64,000 nt of DNA from Aphelenchoides besseyi (GCA_024699855.1 JAMPIQ010000001.1:12524001-12588000); one strand, 5' to 3'. Counted from the stretch's first letter, positions 1-12,500 are shown. Numbers and translations: made by a program. Notes: generated by a model not told the origin, from the sequence alone.

Positions 1-169
1 TCTGCTCGAACACAACAGGCCCAACGCTAAAGATGCGAACAATTAAAAGGTTAATATCATATCGACAGCTTACTTTCTTTTTAAAGATTGAAAAGCCCGC
101 ATCGCGATACTCAATTACATCACCGTTCTTGATCAGCGGCTTCAAATCAACGACTTTCAACCACCGCAT
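1..169 (-). CDS. LRAT-domain protein A, 5' part (runs off window)
   Basis: Minus-strand gene entering the window from the left. Exon 1 (169-74) starts MRWLKVVDLK and carries the GDVIEYR signature that opens the LRAT/NlpC-P60 fold. It ends at a GTAAGC donor in phase 0. Exon 2 begins at 26 after a TTTAG acceptor and reads RWACCV, where active LRAT proteins have HWA. The same exon break before that motif occurs in the two LRAT-like genes at 935 and 5975, so the three are paralogues. LRAT-fold enzymes are thiol acyltransferases or phospholipases on membranes. The Arg in place of the first catalytic His argues against normal catalysis here. The rest lies outside the window. Confidence 0.6.
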   Translation of the reverse strand, partial: MRWLKVVDLKPLIKNGDVIEYRDAGFSIFKKKVSCRYDINLLIVRIFSVGPVVFEQ

Positions 170-934
170 TCTTATTCGAGAATTTAAAGGAACTTGGAAA
201 TCGTACGAATGAATCTTCACCAAGAACTCTAGCACCTTAAATAAACAGCGATTGTGGGCGTTGCTCAACGATGCATTACATAGAAGTACCTTAAGGTCCA
301 CGTGAACCAAAGAAACGCTGCTTGGCGTTTTCTATTTTCTCTCTCAGACACCTCGAGGTATCTCCACACTATTACCACGTTTGAAAATCACAGCCACTGA
401 TTCATACCTTGTCGCAATCGTTTTTATCTGCTCAAATTCGACCCTAAAGTCAATGACGAGGAAAAGGATGTTTAACCTAAAGATTTCTGTTCATTTGTTT
501 GCAACTCAACGACATGCTTGGGTTGCTTTCACAAACCATTAGCAGATGTATCGGAAGAACAAGAGTTTTCCATCACGGGTTACAATGGTTGTAATGTCAA
601 TTAACGTATTTTAGATCTAATTTACAACGACGTTATCAATTTGTTTAAACAAAATTGACCACTCAACACCTGGGAATTCGTCCCAATGGGTTCTTTGTGT
701 TTTGTGATCGACGGTTATGATTGGGAACGCTCTTTTCGCTCTCGTGTGAGGGAGGGATTCCCCTTCATTTCTTTGCGTTTATTTACGGCGAGACATTGGA
801 AGCGCGATTACCATTTCGTTTGCTCTTTGGTGTTTTCGAGTACCCGTTTCTGTGGAAGCAAATCTCCAACTTCTTAGCCAGAGTGTCAATCTTACATTTT
901 GATTTCAGAAATTGACGATTTTCAAACCGGGAAA
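170..934. other. divergent intergenic region between two LRAT-like genes
   Basis: About 760 bp separates the divergent starts of the LRAT-like genes at 169 (minus) and 935 (plus). Short ORFs at 686-915 overlap in several frames and have no splice context. It presumably holds both promoters. No repeat or RNA gene was seen. Confidence 0.4.
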
Positions 935-2015
935 ATGAAATCTCGTTGGTTGAGTTCGAGCGACATTTCAGCCATAGTCAACATCGGGGACATGATCGAA
1001 TATCGCGAAAGACAAGTGTTCTCATTTCGTCCTCATGTAAGTCATCAAACAACACGTTTCCGTCAATCGATCACTATTACTGCAAATCACAACGCGGATT
1101 AGCGGTTGTTATTGCCGAGCTTTGATCGAGTTTCTTTACGTTTTTGATCGCTTGTTACCGAACACCAAAAGTTTTTGTAAAACGATAATCGCTGCGTTAA
1201 TCTCTTTTGAATTATTTACCGTGATTCTCGAGCCACAGACGGTCAGCAGCTGATCGATCAAAAACAAGGGGTTTATTCGTGAACGTTTTATGATCCGTTG
1301 GTTTTCGTAATGTTTGAGCGCTTAAAAGTCTTTATAAAATGGTCTTCATTTGCCAGTTTTTGTGCATCAAATGAAATGAACAAACTTCAGAGGTGGGCAA
1401 GATGTGTCGAGTTCGCACGCAAAGTCAATGTTGGAAGTCCACCGCGACCGACGAGCGTTTGCATTGTGCCGACAGATGTGAATGGCAAAGAAGTGAGTTG
1501 AATTCGGTGATTCCGTTCATTAAACTTTTTCAGATTGGTCCTCGAATGTCATTGGCGGAGTTCGTGGGTGGCGGTGGAGTTTTGCGAATCAACACAACAC
1601 ACGTGGAAAAGAAAAAAGAAGTGGTTAGTTTAGTTTCCTCGTTTATCTTATTTCTTTTGTCATTTAGTTTGCTACAGCCAAAGGACTCGTTCGTCGAATG
1701 AAAACATACGTCGCCGAGAAACTGCAGCAGTTTCGTTCGTGTCTCGAAAAGAATCGACAGAACATCTACTCGTTTGGCACGGGTGCCGGTTTAGTTGGAA
1801 TTGTGATGTCGTTGACGAGTTGTTCGCCGCCTGTTGCCGTTGTTAGTTCAACGGTTGCTGTTCTGAGCCTATCGTTGTTGTATCTGCATGCTTATCATCG
1901 TTATCGATTGGATGCAAAATCCAGAGATCGAACGTGTCTTCCGGTGGCAAAGAAGTTTACGAGAACGCCAATACGGACCACATACACCCGATCCAAAGGC
2001 TACAAATCATTGTAA
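935..2015 (+). CDS. LRAT-domain protein B, likely pseudoenzyme, membrane anchored
   Basis: Four exons: 935-1036, 1391-1492, 1534-1620 and 1668-2015, all joined in phase 0, giving about 212 aa. Exon 1 has the GDMIEYRE opening of the LRAT fold. Exon 2 starts RWARCVE (HWA in active members) and exon 3 has the LRINTTH strand (RVNN in relatives). The position expected to hold NCEHFV reads NRQNIY. Both the first His and the nucleophilic Cys therefore appear to be Arg. A hydrophobic stretch near residues 130-165 and a basic tail follow, matching the C-terminal membrane anchor of the family. AATAAA lies at about 2206. Intron 1 is unusually long for this window (about 350 bp). The alignment is by eye, so the residue losses are probable rather than certain. 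Confidence 0.6.
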
Positions 2016-2549
2016 CTTACAAACTATGATCTCCGTATCTGTATGTACGCTTTCAATTTAGATTATCTTGTTATAAGAGTTCATTTTTTCTGTTTTAAAG
2101 TTCAGGAAAACATTTTTGTCCAATTCTCTTCAGATTCAGTCCTTTGTTTGTCAGCTTAGCGTATCGTTCATCTCATGTTAGATTGTTTGTTTGTTCTCGT
2201 TAACAATAAAAAAGTTTATGGTGACCATGTTATGTGAAAGCGGCGTTTACTTGAAGTCATCTTCTGACGAGTCGCAAAGACTAAAGATCATTGTGTTGCG
2301 TTCAGGGATGCCCAAGACAAATGACCGATTGCACTGCTCGACTACAAATCGAGTGCGCTGATCAGCACTCGTTTGTCCACGACATGCGCACGAATGTCTG
2401 AGGGCCGCTCTCTTACGGCGCAATTGAACGATTGAGTGCAACAGATCTGAGCCGAACAGATAAGCCAAGTTTCGAGGAATTGCACAATAAGAAAGAAATC
2501 GATTTGTTGACAAAAGTTTTCGTAGAACATTTATCGCTGCAAAAACATT

Positions 2550-4011
2550 TCAAGCTAGCGATTCAACCTTCGGTGGAATACGAGCAACTGGACGTGGTTC
2601 TTGAGTCGATTTGACGGGACGCAAATTACGACGAACATCGTGGAGTAGATCGGCGTGTTCATTCACTGTGTACTTTCGACGTTTCAATGGACTTGCTGAA
2701 ATAGAATCGATTCGAAGGTTTCTGTTAAGTACATACCTTTCGAAATAATCGAATTCGAACGCTTGGCCATAGCGCACTTCAACTCGGCATACAACGGCGG
2801 TTGTTGGACCAAAGAAGCGTGACTTGGAACTGCGTTGATACTCAGAGGAATTGTCAAACGGCGATTAACTTTTGCTTTTTCCATCGCCGCCTGAAATCTT
2901 AATAAAAAGCATTAGTTTTCTTTTACGTTTAGTTGTTTAGTGATCATCATAACTCCAATGAAAACGTGACTCAATTCCAAACCACGGACACACCAAATGG
3001 TTTGCAGTTCAGTAACTTTGTTCTCGACTTTTTGTTCAAGCTGCAAAGATGTAATCACTCAATGAATGATAAGTTTTCGACCTTAAGTTGCTCTTCGATT
3101 TGATCCACAAAGTTGAGCAAAAGATCAAGAAACTCGCTTGGCTCCTTCGCACGACGTTCCCGTTCGAGTATTTGATTGAATTCGCTTAAAAAGTGAAAAC
3201 AGCTGTCAAACATAACCGCAGAATCGATTGTAATTGCCGCGTCAATAAGCGAACAGTTCGGAAGTGAGGCGTGATTCAGTTGACCACTATTGACCAAACG
3301 AACAACAAACTTGTTCTCATTTTTGACCGCTGCATTGAACTAAAACATCAAGTTTCAACTGAAAGATACACAAATCAGCAAACCAAATTCAAAACCGCAG
3401 CTTCTTTCTTTACCGAAAACACGTCAACAACTTTCAACAGCTTGTGCAAGGCGTCAGAATCGAGAATTGTTGAACAGGCGTCGTAGATCGCCTCTAGCTG
3501 CTTCATATTTTCAGTGTAACGACTGGTAAATGTGTGTATAAAAGATTGACGTTGAAGCGATAAAATGACTTGAAAAGATCGTTTTTTGGTGGACTGAAAA
3601 AGTGCATGATTGTTGTAGTTTGTTTCTTACATTCACCTCAAGTTCAGTGTTCATGTACTCTGAAAATCCCGGAATAAATTGTTGTGTGACTTCAACTAAC
3701 CATCACACATTGAACGCAATAACTCTCTTTGTCCATGCAAAGTACGTCGACGAGGTTTCGCATGTCCACTCGATTGCTTGAGCATTTGCTTCTTCTCGAG
3801 CATAGTCAGTGTTGAGTCCTCATTAGATGAGGAAGCGACAATCGGAGGAGATGCACCAGCAGTTTGTCGCAAATTTTCAATCAGTGAGTTCGAAATCTGT
3901 CGGCCTGAAATACAAGAATTAAACAAGCTCTCGGTCGGAAGTACCTGGGTCTTCTGCACTTGGCACCTTCTTTTTTCGTTTGCCCAAACACGATCGCAAC
4001 ATCGAACTCAT
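2550..4011 (-). CDS. unrecognised multi-exon intracellular protein
   Basis: A minus-strand gene starting at 4011 (MSSMLRSCLGKRKKK). Exons are seen around 4011-3945, 3896-3707, short ones near 3650, 3595-3430, 3330-3082, 3041-2950, 2889-2748 and down to a stop at 2550. Most introns are 40-50 bp with TTTCAG acceptors. The product is helical and charged, with a Ser-rich basic N-terminus, a Leu-rich central part, and a motif near the end (PLYAELKCAMAKR) that loosely resembles an actin-binding WH2 helix. I do not recognise the family. Formin FH2 or BAR-like helical proteins are possible but unproven. The last exon could be extended by splicing into the open stretch 2247-2513, but I found no frame-consistent join. 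Confidence 0.45.
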
Positions 4012-4297
4012 GACTGAAGATTTGCGGATAACCGTTCAGCAGAACGAAAGAAAAACGAAATGAACCAACTCATTTTCCGGAATTCAATCTCCGAATTGGC
4101 AGTCCACTTTTGTGTAGCAGCTAGTGAATAACGTACCATTCATCTTCTAACTGAACTCACTTCTAAATTAGCACAATCGTTTTGTTTTGCTCGGTGATGT
4201 TAACACTCACGCATCGTCCAATCGATCTCATTTTTGCGATAGGAAATATCGTAAAAACTTTTATTCGCACCAAATTCAAAACACAAATGTATACACT

Positions 4298-5253
4298 TCA
4301 ATTTTTACGACTGTTCTTTCTACTCGATTTGCTCGAAACGGAAGAGCTCTTCTTCGCCGACTTTCCATTCACTTGTTTGCGAGAAGATGTCTGAAAGAAC
4401 AGAGTTAAATCTGTAGATCCAACCTACTTGTCCATGACTATCACGTTTGGTACACGCATTAAAAGCCCCGATGTAGCACGAGAACGAAACGCAAATAACA
4501 AGAATCAATGAAATTCCTATTCCTGCTCCAAAACAGAAAATTGCGTTTTGAACGATCAGCCACCAATGATGTTTACGCAAAAGCTCGATGGAATCATCTT
4601 CTTCTTCCGAAGTGTAATTGCGAAATGATGGATCGTAAATTTGAACGTCACGTGGCTGGAAAAGTAATCTTCGAGAATCATGATTTACAAACTTACGAAT
4701 TCAACTTCGAGTTGTAAGCGAAGTTGTGGTTGTTGAATGATGGTGAAGTTCAAGAGAATTCCACCGGAAACGTGAGACTTCTGCGGACTACATTCTCTGT
4801 CCAACTCGACATTCTTCTTTCCATTCGAAATCGCCGTGCTTCCCGTTTCCTCGGCAATCGTTAACTTAAACCACCATCCAACAATGTATTTGTTGGAGCC
4901 CTCGAAAATAAAAATTGGTTTTTGAGCGTAAGGGACGCAAAGGACATCAATTAGACAATTCGGTCCAACACGAAGATTTAACCTGCAAACCCTAAGATAA
5001 GAAGCCATCTATTGTGCTTACTTGGTCGCATTTTTTGCAGCGGTCAAATAGCGAGTCAGATTGATTTGAACTTCGAAATGTTCAATATGACGATAAAACA
5101 ACTTGTAGTTTTGTTCGTAAGGTCGAGACCTACAAATAAGATTGTTGATTGATTTGAGTGATAAACTCACTCCAGTGGATGACTCTCATTTGCCGTCCCA
5201 TCAACCAAAGCGAACAAAACGAACAAGAAACAGAGGAACAATGACGGAAACAT
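4298..5253 (-). CDS. predicted type I single-pass membrane protein
   Basis: Starts at 5253 with a hydrophobic signal peptide (MFPSLFLCFLFVLFALVDG). The exons after it join at GTGAGT, GTAAGC, GTAAGT and GTAGGT donors with TTTGTAG, TTTGCAG, TTTCCAG and TTTCAG acceptors. The ectodomain has several NxT/S sequons and four Cys. One transmembrane helix follows (about AIFCFGAGIGISLILVICV), then a short cytosolic tail rich in Ser, Lys and Arg that ends at 4298. The layout fits a cell-surface or ER glycoprotein. I do not recognise a named family. Confidence 0.55.
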
Positions 5254-5974
5254 CAAGACAGTTCACTTGAATTCCACTGAACGACAAAATGGACAAAAAA
5301 GAGATTGAAAGAAGTTTGTTTATGCAAAATAACATTCTGACAATTCAAAAGATGTTTTGAGCGTTGAAACGAACGTTCCAATTGTCAAGGATTGATGAGA
5401 AATCGCTCGACGGATTGGATGAAACAAATTTAAACTACTGGAATTCAACATCAACTGGCGTCATGAAGTTAAGCAGATTTTACGTGAGAAGATGGACCAT
5501 AAGTGCTTTTGAGCTTCTGACCATCATGTCAAAAGCAATCATCAGTTCAATGGGTTTACTGTTCAAGTTACTTAAATTTTACCTTCATGTTCAGTTTCTA
5601 TGATTTCTTCATCGCTTAAGGAACATCGTAGAAAACATTTCATTCGTTGCTCAGTTCTGACTTTTTTGTTCACGCCTATCGTGGTTGTCTTCATCTTACA
5701 ATCACTACTTGCCAGCCAACCTACATAAAAAAACCACTTGTTTTTGGGACAACGAATAGCGATTTTGTAATGTTTGTGCAGCCGGAAATCCGTTTGGTTT
5801 TCGTGGATTAGAAATCCTCCAAAAAACTCGTAATTCGGATGTTCAATTGAAATTCAAAGCGACGAAAATATCCTCCTTCGATCGCTGAATTTTAATCACG
5901 GTCTATTGGGAAGGCAAAGGAAGAAGAGGGTCTGAAGGTTTCAACGAAAAAATACGTGGTTAGTGCATTCGAAG
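5254..5974. other. intergenic region
   Basis: About 720 bp between divergent genes. One ORF at 5364-5603 lacks splice context or recognisable sequence. Nothing else was identified. Confidence 0.4.
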
Positions 5975-6754
5975 ATGACTCTTTACAGCATGGAGTGGAT
6001 AACCCCCGATCTTTGTGCTAAAACGGTGAAAGTTGGCGATCTGATTGAGTTTCGGCGTACGATGCCTTATTGCGTATAAGTTGTGTTGTTTCTCATTCTA
6101 ACCGCTTGATGTTTAGCATTGGGCCGTTTGTGTAGAAACGAATGGCGATCCATCCAATCGAACAACCGCAGATGTCAAATTGGTTCATCTTCAAGCCGAA
6201 ATCTTCGAAACTGCCGGATTTGGTGCTTATCTCTTTGCACATCGTGGACGAATTCTCATTCAAACTCTACATGATTTGCACAAGGGTCACTTGTGTCGAG
6301 TTAACAATGTCATGGATCAACGATACGCGCCATTAGGAGTAATGCAGATTGTACAATTAGCTGTGAAAAAGGTAGTATCAGAATTCGTTTTACCTCAAAT
6401 GTTGGGTTTAGGAAGGAATGTCGCTCTACAATTACACGTATTCCAATAGCGAGCATTTTGTTAACAGCTGTCGATACGGTCGACATGAAACCTTAGAGGT
6501 GAATTCAGTTTACGAAATGCATATTCAATCGAATTTAGGAACGAGTACCACCACTCGCTGTCTTGTTCTTCTTTCTACTCGTATTTGCAATCATTCCAAC
6601 GCCGATCGCTTTAGGAATCTTAACTGGTATACTCGTCTTCGTTCTTTTGTGGCTAATTTCTCAGAAACTGAAACGAGAAGGAAGAGCGAAGTCATCGGTT
6701 GCTTCTGTTGTCGTCGACCCGAAAACTGTTCCACAACCACGCACAATCGAATGA
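5975..6754 (+). CDS. LRAT-domain protein C with Cys-to-Ser change, membrane anchored
   Basis: Four exons (5975-6073, 6117-6371, 6412-6498, 6539-6754), all phase 0, encode 218 aa. It has VGDLIEFRR in exon 1, HWAVCV at the start of exon 2, LVHLQAE (second catalytic His) and LCRVNN, and ends in a hydrophobic C-terminal anchor (PLAVLFFFLLVFAIIP). This is a full LRAT/NlpC-P60-fold chain of the HRASLS/EGL-26 kind. The nucleophile motif reads NSEHFVN instead of NCEHFV, so the Cys is Ser while both His remain. From memory, C. elegans EGL-26 carries a comparable Ser, which makes an EGL-26-like morphogenesis role the best guess. The exon break just before HWA matches the two relatives upstream. Confidence 0.75.
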
Positions 6755-7027
6755 AACTAAAAGTTCACTGCTATTCTTTTTGTGTTTATAAAATCTAAAT
6801 TTATGTCCACAATGTGTTTATACAATAAGAATAGCGCCGTCCTGTAGCTAATATCAGAGATGATTTATGTCAAAAAACAACTAGCTATCGTATGAGAAAG
6901 TTCCCTTATTCTGTTTTCAAGCCATTGTCTGTTGTATGCCCATTGGAGTAATAAGAGCTGGTGAATAAGCAAAAGAGTTTATTAAATAGCGTTTGTTTAA
7001 CAGAGAATACAAGTTAGGTCTAAACGT

Positions 7028-7675
7028 TTAATTACGACCATTGTGATTTCCCAACAAGTTTCCAAAAAGTCCACCATTGTTTTGATGTTGTTGTCCGTCG
7101 CTGTTTTCATGTCCACGACCTCCGTTTCTGCGTCCAAAGAGACCACCTCCGTGTCGTTTTCCGTGATCACGTCGTCCATTGCCAAATGGCTTGTTGAACG
7201 GAAAACGTCCTCCTTGTTCGGGGTTCTGTTGACCGAATGGAGTTTGTTGTTGGTCGAAAGGATTCTGACCAAATGGATTTTGACCTTGTTGTTGTTGACC
7301 AAACGGATTTTGGCCTTGTTGTTGACCAAATGGAGAACCAAATGGACCTTGTTCTTGAGTCTGCGGATTTCCCAACTGATTATTATCGTCATTGAACGGA
7401 TTGTTTTGTTGGTTGGGTTCCGGGAATTGGTTACCGTCGTTTGATGGGCTTTTTTGTCCCCATGTTTGACCGTTGCCAAGACTGCCGAGATTGCCGAATC
7501 CGTTATTACTCGAAGGTGGAGCTTGTCCCCATAGCTCCGGCTTCTTCTCTGATTTATTGGGTTGTTCCTTCTTCTCGGCAAGTGCTGCAATCACAAGTTA
7601 ACGATTCGTCTTCACTTTCTGTCACTTACCCACGGCAATAAATCCAATCAAGAGAATAGCAACTAATTGACGCAT
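7028..7675 (-). CDS. small secreted Gln/Asn/Gly/Phe-rich repeat protein
   Basis: Two exons (7675-7630 and 7584-7028) give 200 aa. Exon 1 supplies a clean signal peptide (MRQLVAILLIGFIAVALA), with likely cleavage before EKKEQ. The mature part is low complexity: an N-terminal Lys/Glu/Pro patch, repeated NPFGQQQ/GQNPFGQ units, then a basic Gly/Arg/His stretch (GRRDHGKRHGGGLFGRR) and a tail with NGGLFGNLLGNHNG. There are no cysteines in the mature chain. Possible roles are a structural or eggshell/cuticle component or a Gly/Arg-rich antimicrobial peptide. The sequence supports secretion only. The opposite strand is also open across it, but there it lacks a signal peptide or splice sites. Confidence 0.75.
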
Positions 7676-8145
7676 ACTGATATTAACTTAATTAAACAGA
7701 AGCAAATGCTTGAATTTCCGATCCCAATTACCGCTTTTATAGCCAACTCATAGAACGTACAACGATCTTCGTCACAACGATCAGCATCAAAATATGCTCC
7801 TGAACAAACAAACAACCGGATTACGGAGAAATATTCGAACTTCGAAGCATCTTCGCTTTGCAGTTGAGTCATGAGTTTTGCTTTTAGATCCCAAAACTTA
7901 ATGACAATCGTGACTGCGAAGCCCACATCCAATGTCTCATCCAATTTCACAAACAGCTAATCAAATAAAACATAAATAATTCTTGTCAATATGACTTCAA
8001 AGCTCAACTTTATTACCGAGACCTCTTGTTCGACTGAAATCTCATGTGACCGAACACGTTCAATTGCGCTTATAACCGAATTTATTTAAAAGCATAGTAA
8101 AAAAGGTCACAATACGATTCCGACGGTACGATTGCAATATCAATG

Positions 8146-8955
8146 TTAGTAAGTGGAGTTAAATGCCACAGATGAAGAGTCCGTTGATTTGATTGCGTGA
8201 TTGGGATTCGGATATTGCGAACAAATCACAATAACAATCAGAAACACGAAGCCAATTAGCAGTGTTGCAACTCCAATGATAATGTTCCGGCCTTTAGCAT
8301 CGAACGATATCGTCTGCGATCAAATGAGCATTAAGTATAAGCTGTTTATTGGTGGTTTACCGAGTCTCTTTTCAGATTTAATCCATTTTTCTTGGCACTT
8401 AAATTGATCGTCGAATTGTCTTCCACATTCAAAATTGCAGTCGAAGAGCTTGTCTGCTCATCGTGTTTAACGGCACGGTAATCGAGCAAATCTACAAATC
8501 GAATAGGTTATGTGGGATCTTATTCTCACAATCTTCGTTGTCGGATGCATCACTTTCACTGCTGCCCGATATGCTGGATGAGTCTGTGTCGAGGAATCGA
8601 GTACTGCTGGAGGTTAATGCTAAGTCCATTGTTGTTGAAAGGTCGCTGAGATCGATTGAGGGCATTCGTTCGAACACAACGAATAACACCGCCAAGAAAC
8701 CTTATCTGTTTTCCAACAAACACAATGGAGGATAAATGGAAACGACAAAAACTCGGACGTTTTGAACGTGAATTCGAAAAGCCGAAGAAAACAAATTTTG
8801 GTTCAATTTCCGTCTCCACTTTGCCGCCTCTCCGGTCGATCGAGTTGAGTTAAATTGTTTGTTGTTCCGCAAATCCACTTACCACTTTCATTTGGTTGGT
8901 CAAACGAAAATGTCTGTCTGCACTTCTTATCGTAGTTGTCGTTGTTTTCTTCCAT
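8146..8955 (-). CDS. possible single-pass (tail-anchored) acidic membrane protein
   Basis: Probable exons run from 8955 (MEENNDNYDKK) through an acidic Ser/Asp segment around 8690-8530 (SSSISGSSESDASDNED) to a segment at 8480-8360. A final exon from about 8320 encodes one transmembrane helix (IIIGVATLLIGFVFLIVIVIC) and a short tail ending at 8146. Later joins have good GT/AG signals and consistent frames. The join between the first exon and the acidic segment needs a weak acceptor (ATAAG), so the true start is uncertain. Family not recognised. Confidence 0.4.
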
Positions 8956-9501
8956 AAGCGTCAAAAGAACTAACAACACAACCCGAAGGTTAATCAGCTC
9001 AAGATTTTAACAGAAAATAAAGCGCCTTCGTTTGCTGAACTCAGCTCAAATCTCGACTAGAAAATGGGAAGACTATCAAAACGCCAACCAACGAAAAATT
9101 GCACGACGACGTGGCGGAGATGTGAAGCAAAAAGAGCTCGGGATTTGATATCAAATCCACTTCGTTGATTGCTTATACGTATCTCGAACAGGAAATCGAT
9201 TTTAGTTCTGTGCTTTACAACAACACAATCCTTAAGCTTCTTTATTGTTTCCTTATAGAAATTGGATTTCATTTGGAAAAGTAGTTTGCTAAAACTGTCA
9301 CATTAGATACGATTTCGAAGTCCTGTTTAACTTTCTTTGGGAAACACTCATACGTTTGTTTTCACCAATCGATAGTCAGCGGCCTTGAGAGAGTCTGTCC
9401 GGTCGTTGCTGCGAATGTCCGCTCTCAATTGCTTTCGTGGATTCTCGTCATGATTCGTGACCACAAAATTTAGGGTTATTCTTATATTTTCGTTTGACGA
9501 C

Positions 9502-12500
9502 ATGTCGACCGACGGGTACGAAGACTACGTCCTGAAAGAAAGGCGTCGAAGATACGAAAAGGAATATGCGAGAAACAATCCGAATCGAGCACGTTCCGAA
9601 CTGGGAAACCCTATGCATCAATACGGTCGTAATGGGTTAGTCTTCGAGTCTTGAATACTCTTTTCACCTACTATTTCAGCGACTTCTATCGTCCACGATC
9701 CGGACGCAATTCCGCGTTTCAGGAGCTTCGAGAAACTTCGTCATCTGATGAATTGGAACTCGGTTAGTGTTTGTATGCACATAGTAATTGAGCGAAGTTT
9801 TAGTGGCTGGACCGGCAAATATATACAACAACTATTACTCCGGTGGAACACGAAATCGGCGTGCTGACAAGTGGAAGTTTACGGAATCCGAAATTGCTTT
9901 TTTCATGACCATCGGCCTGCATCCGGTAAGTTGTCATTTAACAATTTTTTAAATTTGTTATTCAGGATCATGCTCGTCGTATTCTACGTGATGATCCGCC
10001 TCCAGCCGGATTCTATGAGTTGGATCCGGTGATCAAAGCCGGATATTTGTTCTATCATGAAGTCTACAATCAGTACTTTCAACGGGACTTGGCTACTTTC
10101 ACTAAACGTTTCTATCGTGAATTCTACAAGTACTTAGAGACGATGACTGAGGAAGAAGCTCTCTACAAGGTTGATCGACGGGCTATTAGGTAATTGTCAT
10201 TTTTAGATTTGTGAACATACGCGTCGTGAGTACGATCGAAATCAACAACGAATTCGTGCATTGACTTTGGCTGAAGGACGAGCAACACCCGACAGTCGGT
10301 TAGTGATACACACAAGATAAAGAAACAAAACTTTTTTCAGAACTTCTCTGCCGAGTTATGAAGATAGCGATTCGTTCAGTTTGGAACCTGCGGCCAAAGG
10401 TCTGTTTTTACATTCTTTTCATTCAATTAGCAACCTTAGAACCACTCAAATTTCGAACTCACCATATGAATGTTCGTTTTGCACCTAATGGTCGTTTGCT
10501 GATTCTGAATCCGCAAAAGTCGGTGACATCAGTGGAAGTTCGTTATCTCAAAAATATGATTAACGACATTGGAATTAAACGTAATTTGGAGATTATTGAG
10601 GCTTTTAAAGGTAAATTAATTGTTGAGCATTTGTTGAATGAAACTTTAGGGCCATTACTGTACAACGAGACTCAACCGCACACTCTTTTGCCGTTCATTG
10701 AACAACAAATCCAAAATATCTTCAATTCGGACGTTTATCGCGGAAATCCGGACTCGAACGACACCAACGACTGTCTTTTGATATGGCGTCTGTTGCAGAT
10801 GCTCGTCAAACAACAAGGAGTAAGAAACCACGGAAACGGCAACTAAACTTTGTTCGTTTTTCAGCGCGTTACGGGGCCTGATTTGGCTCAACTGTTAATT
10901 GGCAATGAGAACGATGTTCGTGCGACTGTTTCGCGTATAAATGCAAAACAAACAACCGAAAGTGAAAGCGATTTGTCGCAGTGCACTTACTTTCTGGTTC
11001 GTGGATGTGTTGACGTGAGTTCTGACAATCGATTCAAAAGCCAACCAAACGAAAATTTAGGATGCAATTAATAGCGCTGTACGTCAAGGATGCTTGTTTG
11101 ATGCATTGATCTTGGCTGAGAGTTTGTATGCGAATAAACCGGAGAAATTGGCGTCAATCAAATCAAGTTTGATGGCAACCCGTTCGGCTGCTCATCCACT
11201 GACCACGTTGAACAGTGTTGCTGCTGCTAAGCCGGTTCCTTTGTTGGCGAGCGCGAACACCGACGATGGTCGTGGTTGGCGTGTTCATGTGGCAATTTTG
11301 TTGGCCAATCTGAAAACTTCCGCCGCTTACGAATCCATCTATCAATTGGGCTTGGATTTGGCGCGACGCGAATTTGATTCAGCCGCTGATTTTTGCTTCT
11401 TGGCTGTGAACTTGTTGTCCGGACGTAATTGCTTTGAGAGCAGGTAGCTAAATGACTTCGTCAAAAATGTTATTTCTATTTTAGCGGCCAATCTTTGGGT
11501 TACCGACAACATGTGGGTCTAATCAAAGCGACTCTTCCCGACGATGAAGTTCATGCGGCAAGAACTCGATTTGGGTGAGCAAACTTGAGAGTATTGTAAT
11601 GAATCGTAAATTTAGATGGTCGATTCTCGACTTTTGTGCAACTGAAATATTCGAATACACGATTCGCTTGGCTAATGGCGGACAACCAAATGCACTCAGT
11701 CAATCTATTGCTTTTCAACAAAGTCGTTGGGAATATGCGGAACTTTTGGATGAACTCGGTGGTTTCTCGTATAACACTCGTGCATATCGCCAACAAACTT
11801 CTGGTCAACCGATTCATTATCAACCGACTATGGTTCAATATCCAGCATCTCAAATGATTCCACCACAGCCTCAGCCAGTAGCTCAGAAACCTTCAATTCC
11901 GCAAACATCACCGCGTCAACGATCGTTAACTCAAGACTCATCGTCCGAACGTCACTCTCCAATTCATGAGCGTACATTTCAATCGTTTCCTCAATCATTT
12001 ACACAACCGTTAAATCAATCTTTTTCTAAACCTTTGGCTCAACCACCAGTTCAACCACCAGTTCAACCACCAATTCCAAATCCAGTTCAAGCACCAATTC
12101 AACCATTAATTCAACAACAACATCAGTCGTCACCTCCAAAAGCTGAACCGCAAACTCCATCGATTGCATCTGAAGCACCGGAACCGACGCCTTTTTTCCA
12201 ACACTATGAAGCACCAAATTATCAACAGAATTATCGCTATCCAACCGATTTAGATCACACCGATGATTACGAGACTTCAACACAACATTCACCGCTTCCA
12301 ACTCCTCAATTCGTCGAACAACCGTATCAATCGCCGTTCTCCGAACCGACTCCACCGACACCCATTCAACAGCAATCGCCGGCCGTTGAAACTCAACAAT
12401 CTTCTCAACAGCAAGCTTCTCAATTGATTCGGCAACGGATTGCAGCTTCGGAACCAAAACAAGAGAAGCAGAGTGAGAAGTCGAAACAAGGCGGATCGGG

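Noticed and set aside
7043..7444. 133-codon plus-strand ORF opposite the secreted repeat protein
   Set aside because: Antisense of Gln/Asn repeats. The signal peptide and splice sites are on the minus strand only.
7663..7950. Minus-strand 95-codon ORF next to the secreted protein gene
   Set aside because: It runs through the promoter and ATG of the neighbouring gene on the same strand. Some splice-like sites exist, but no start, end or family could be supported.
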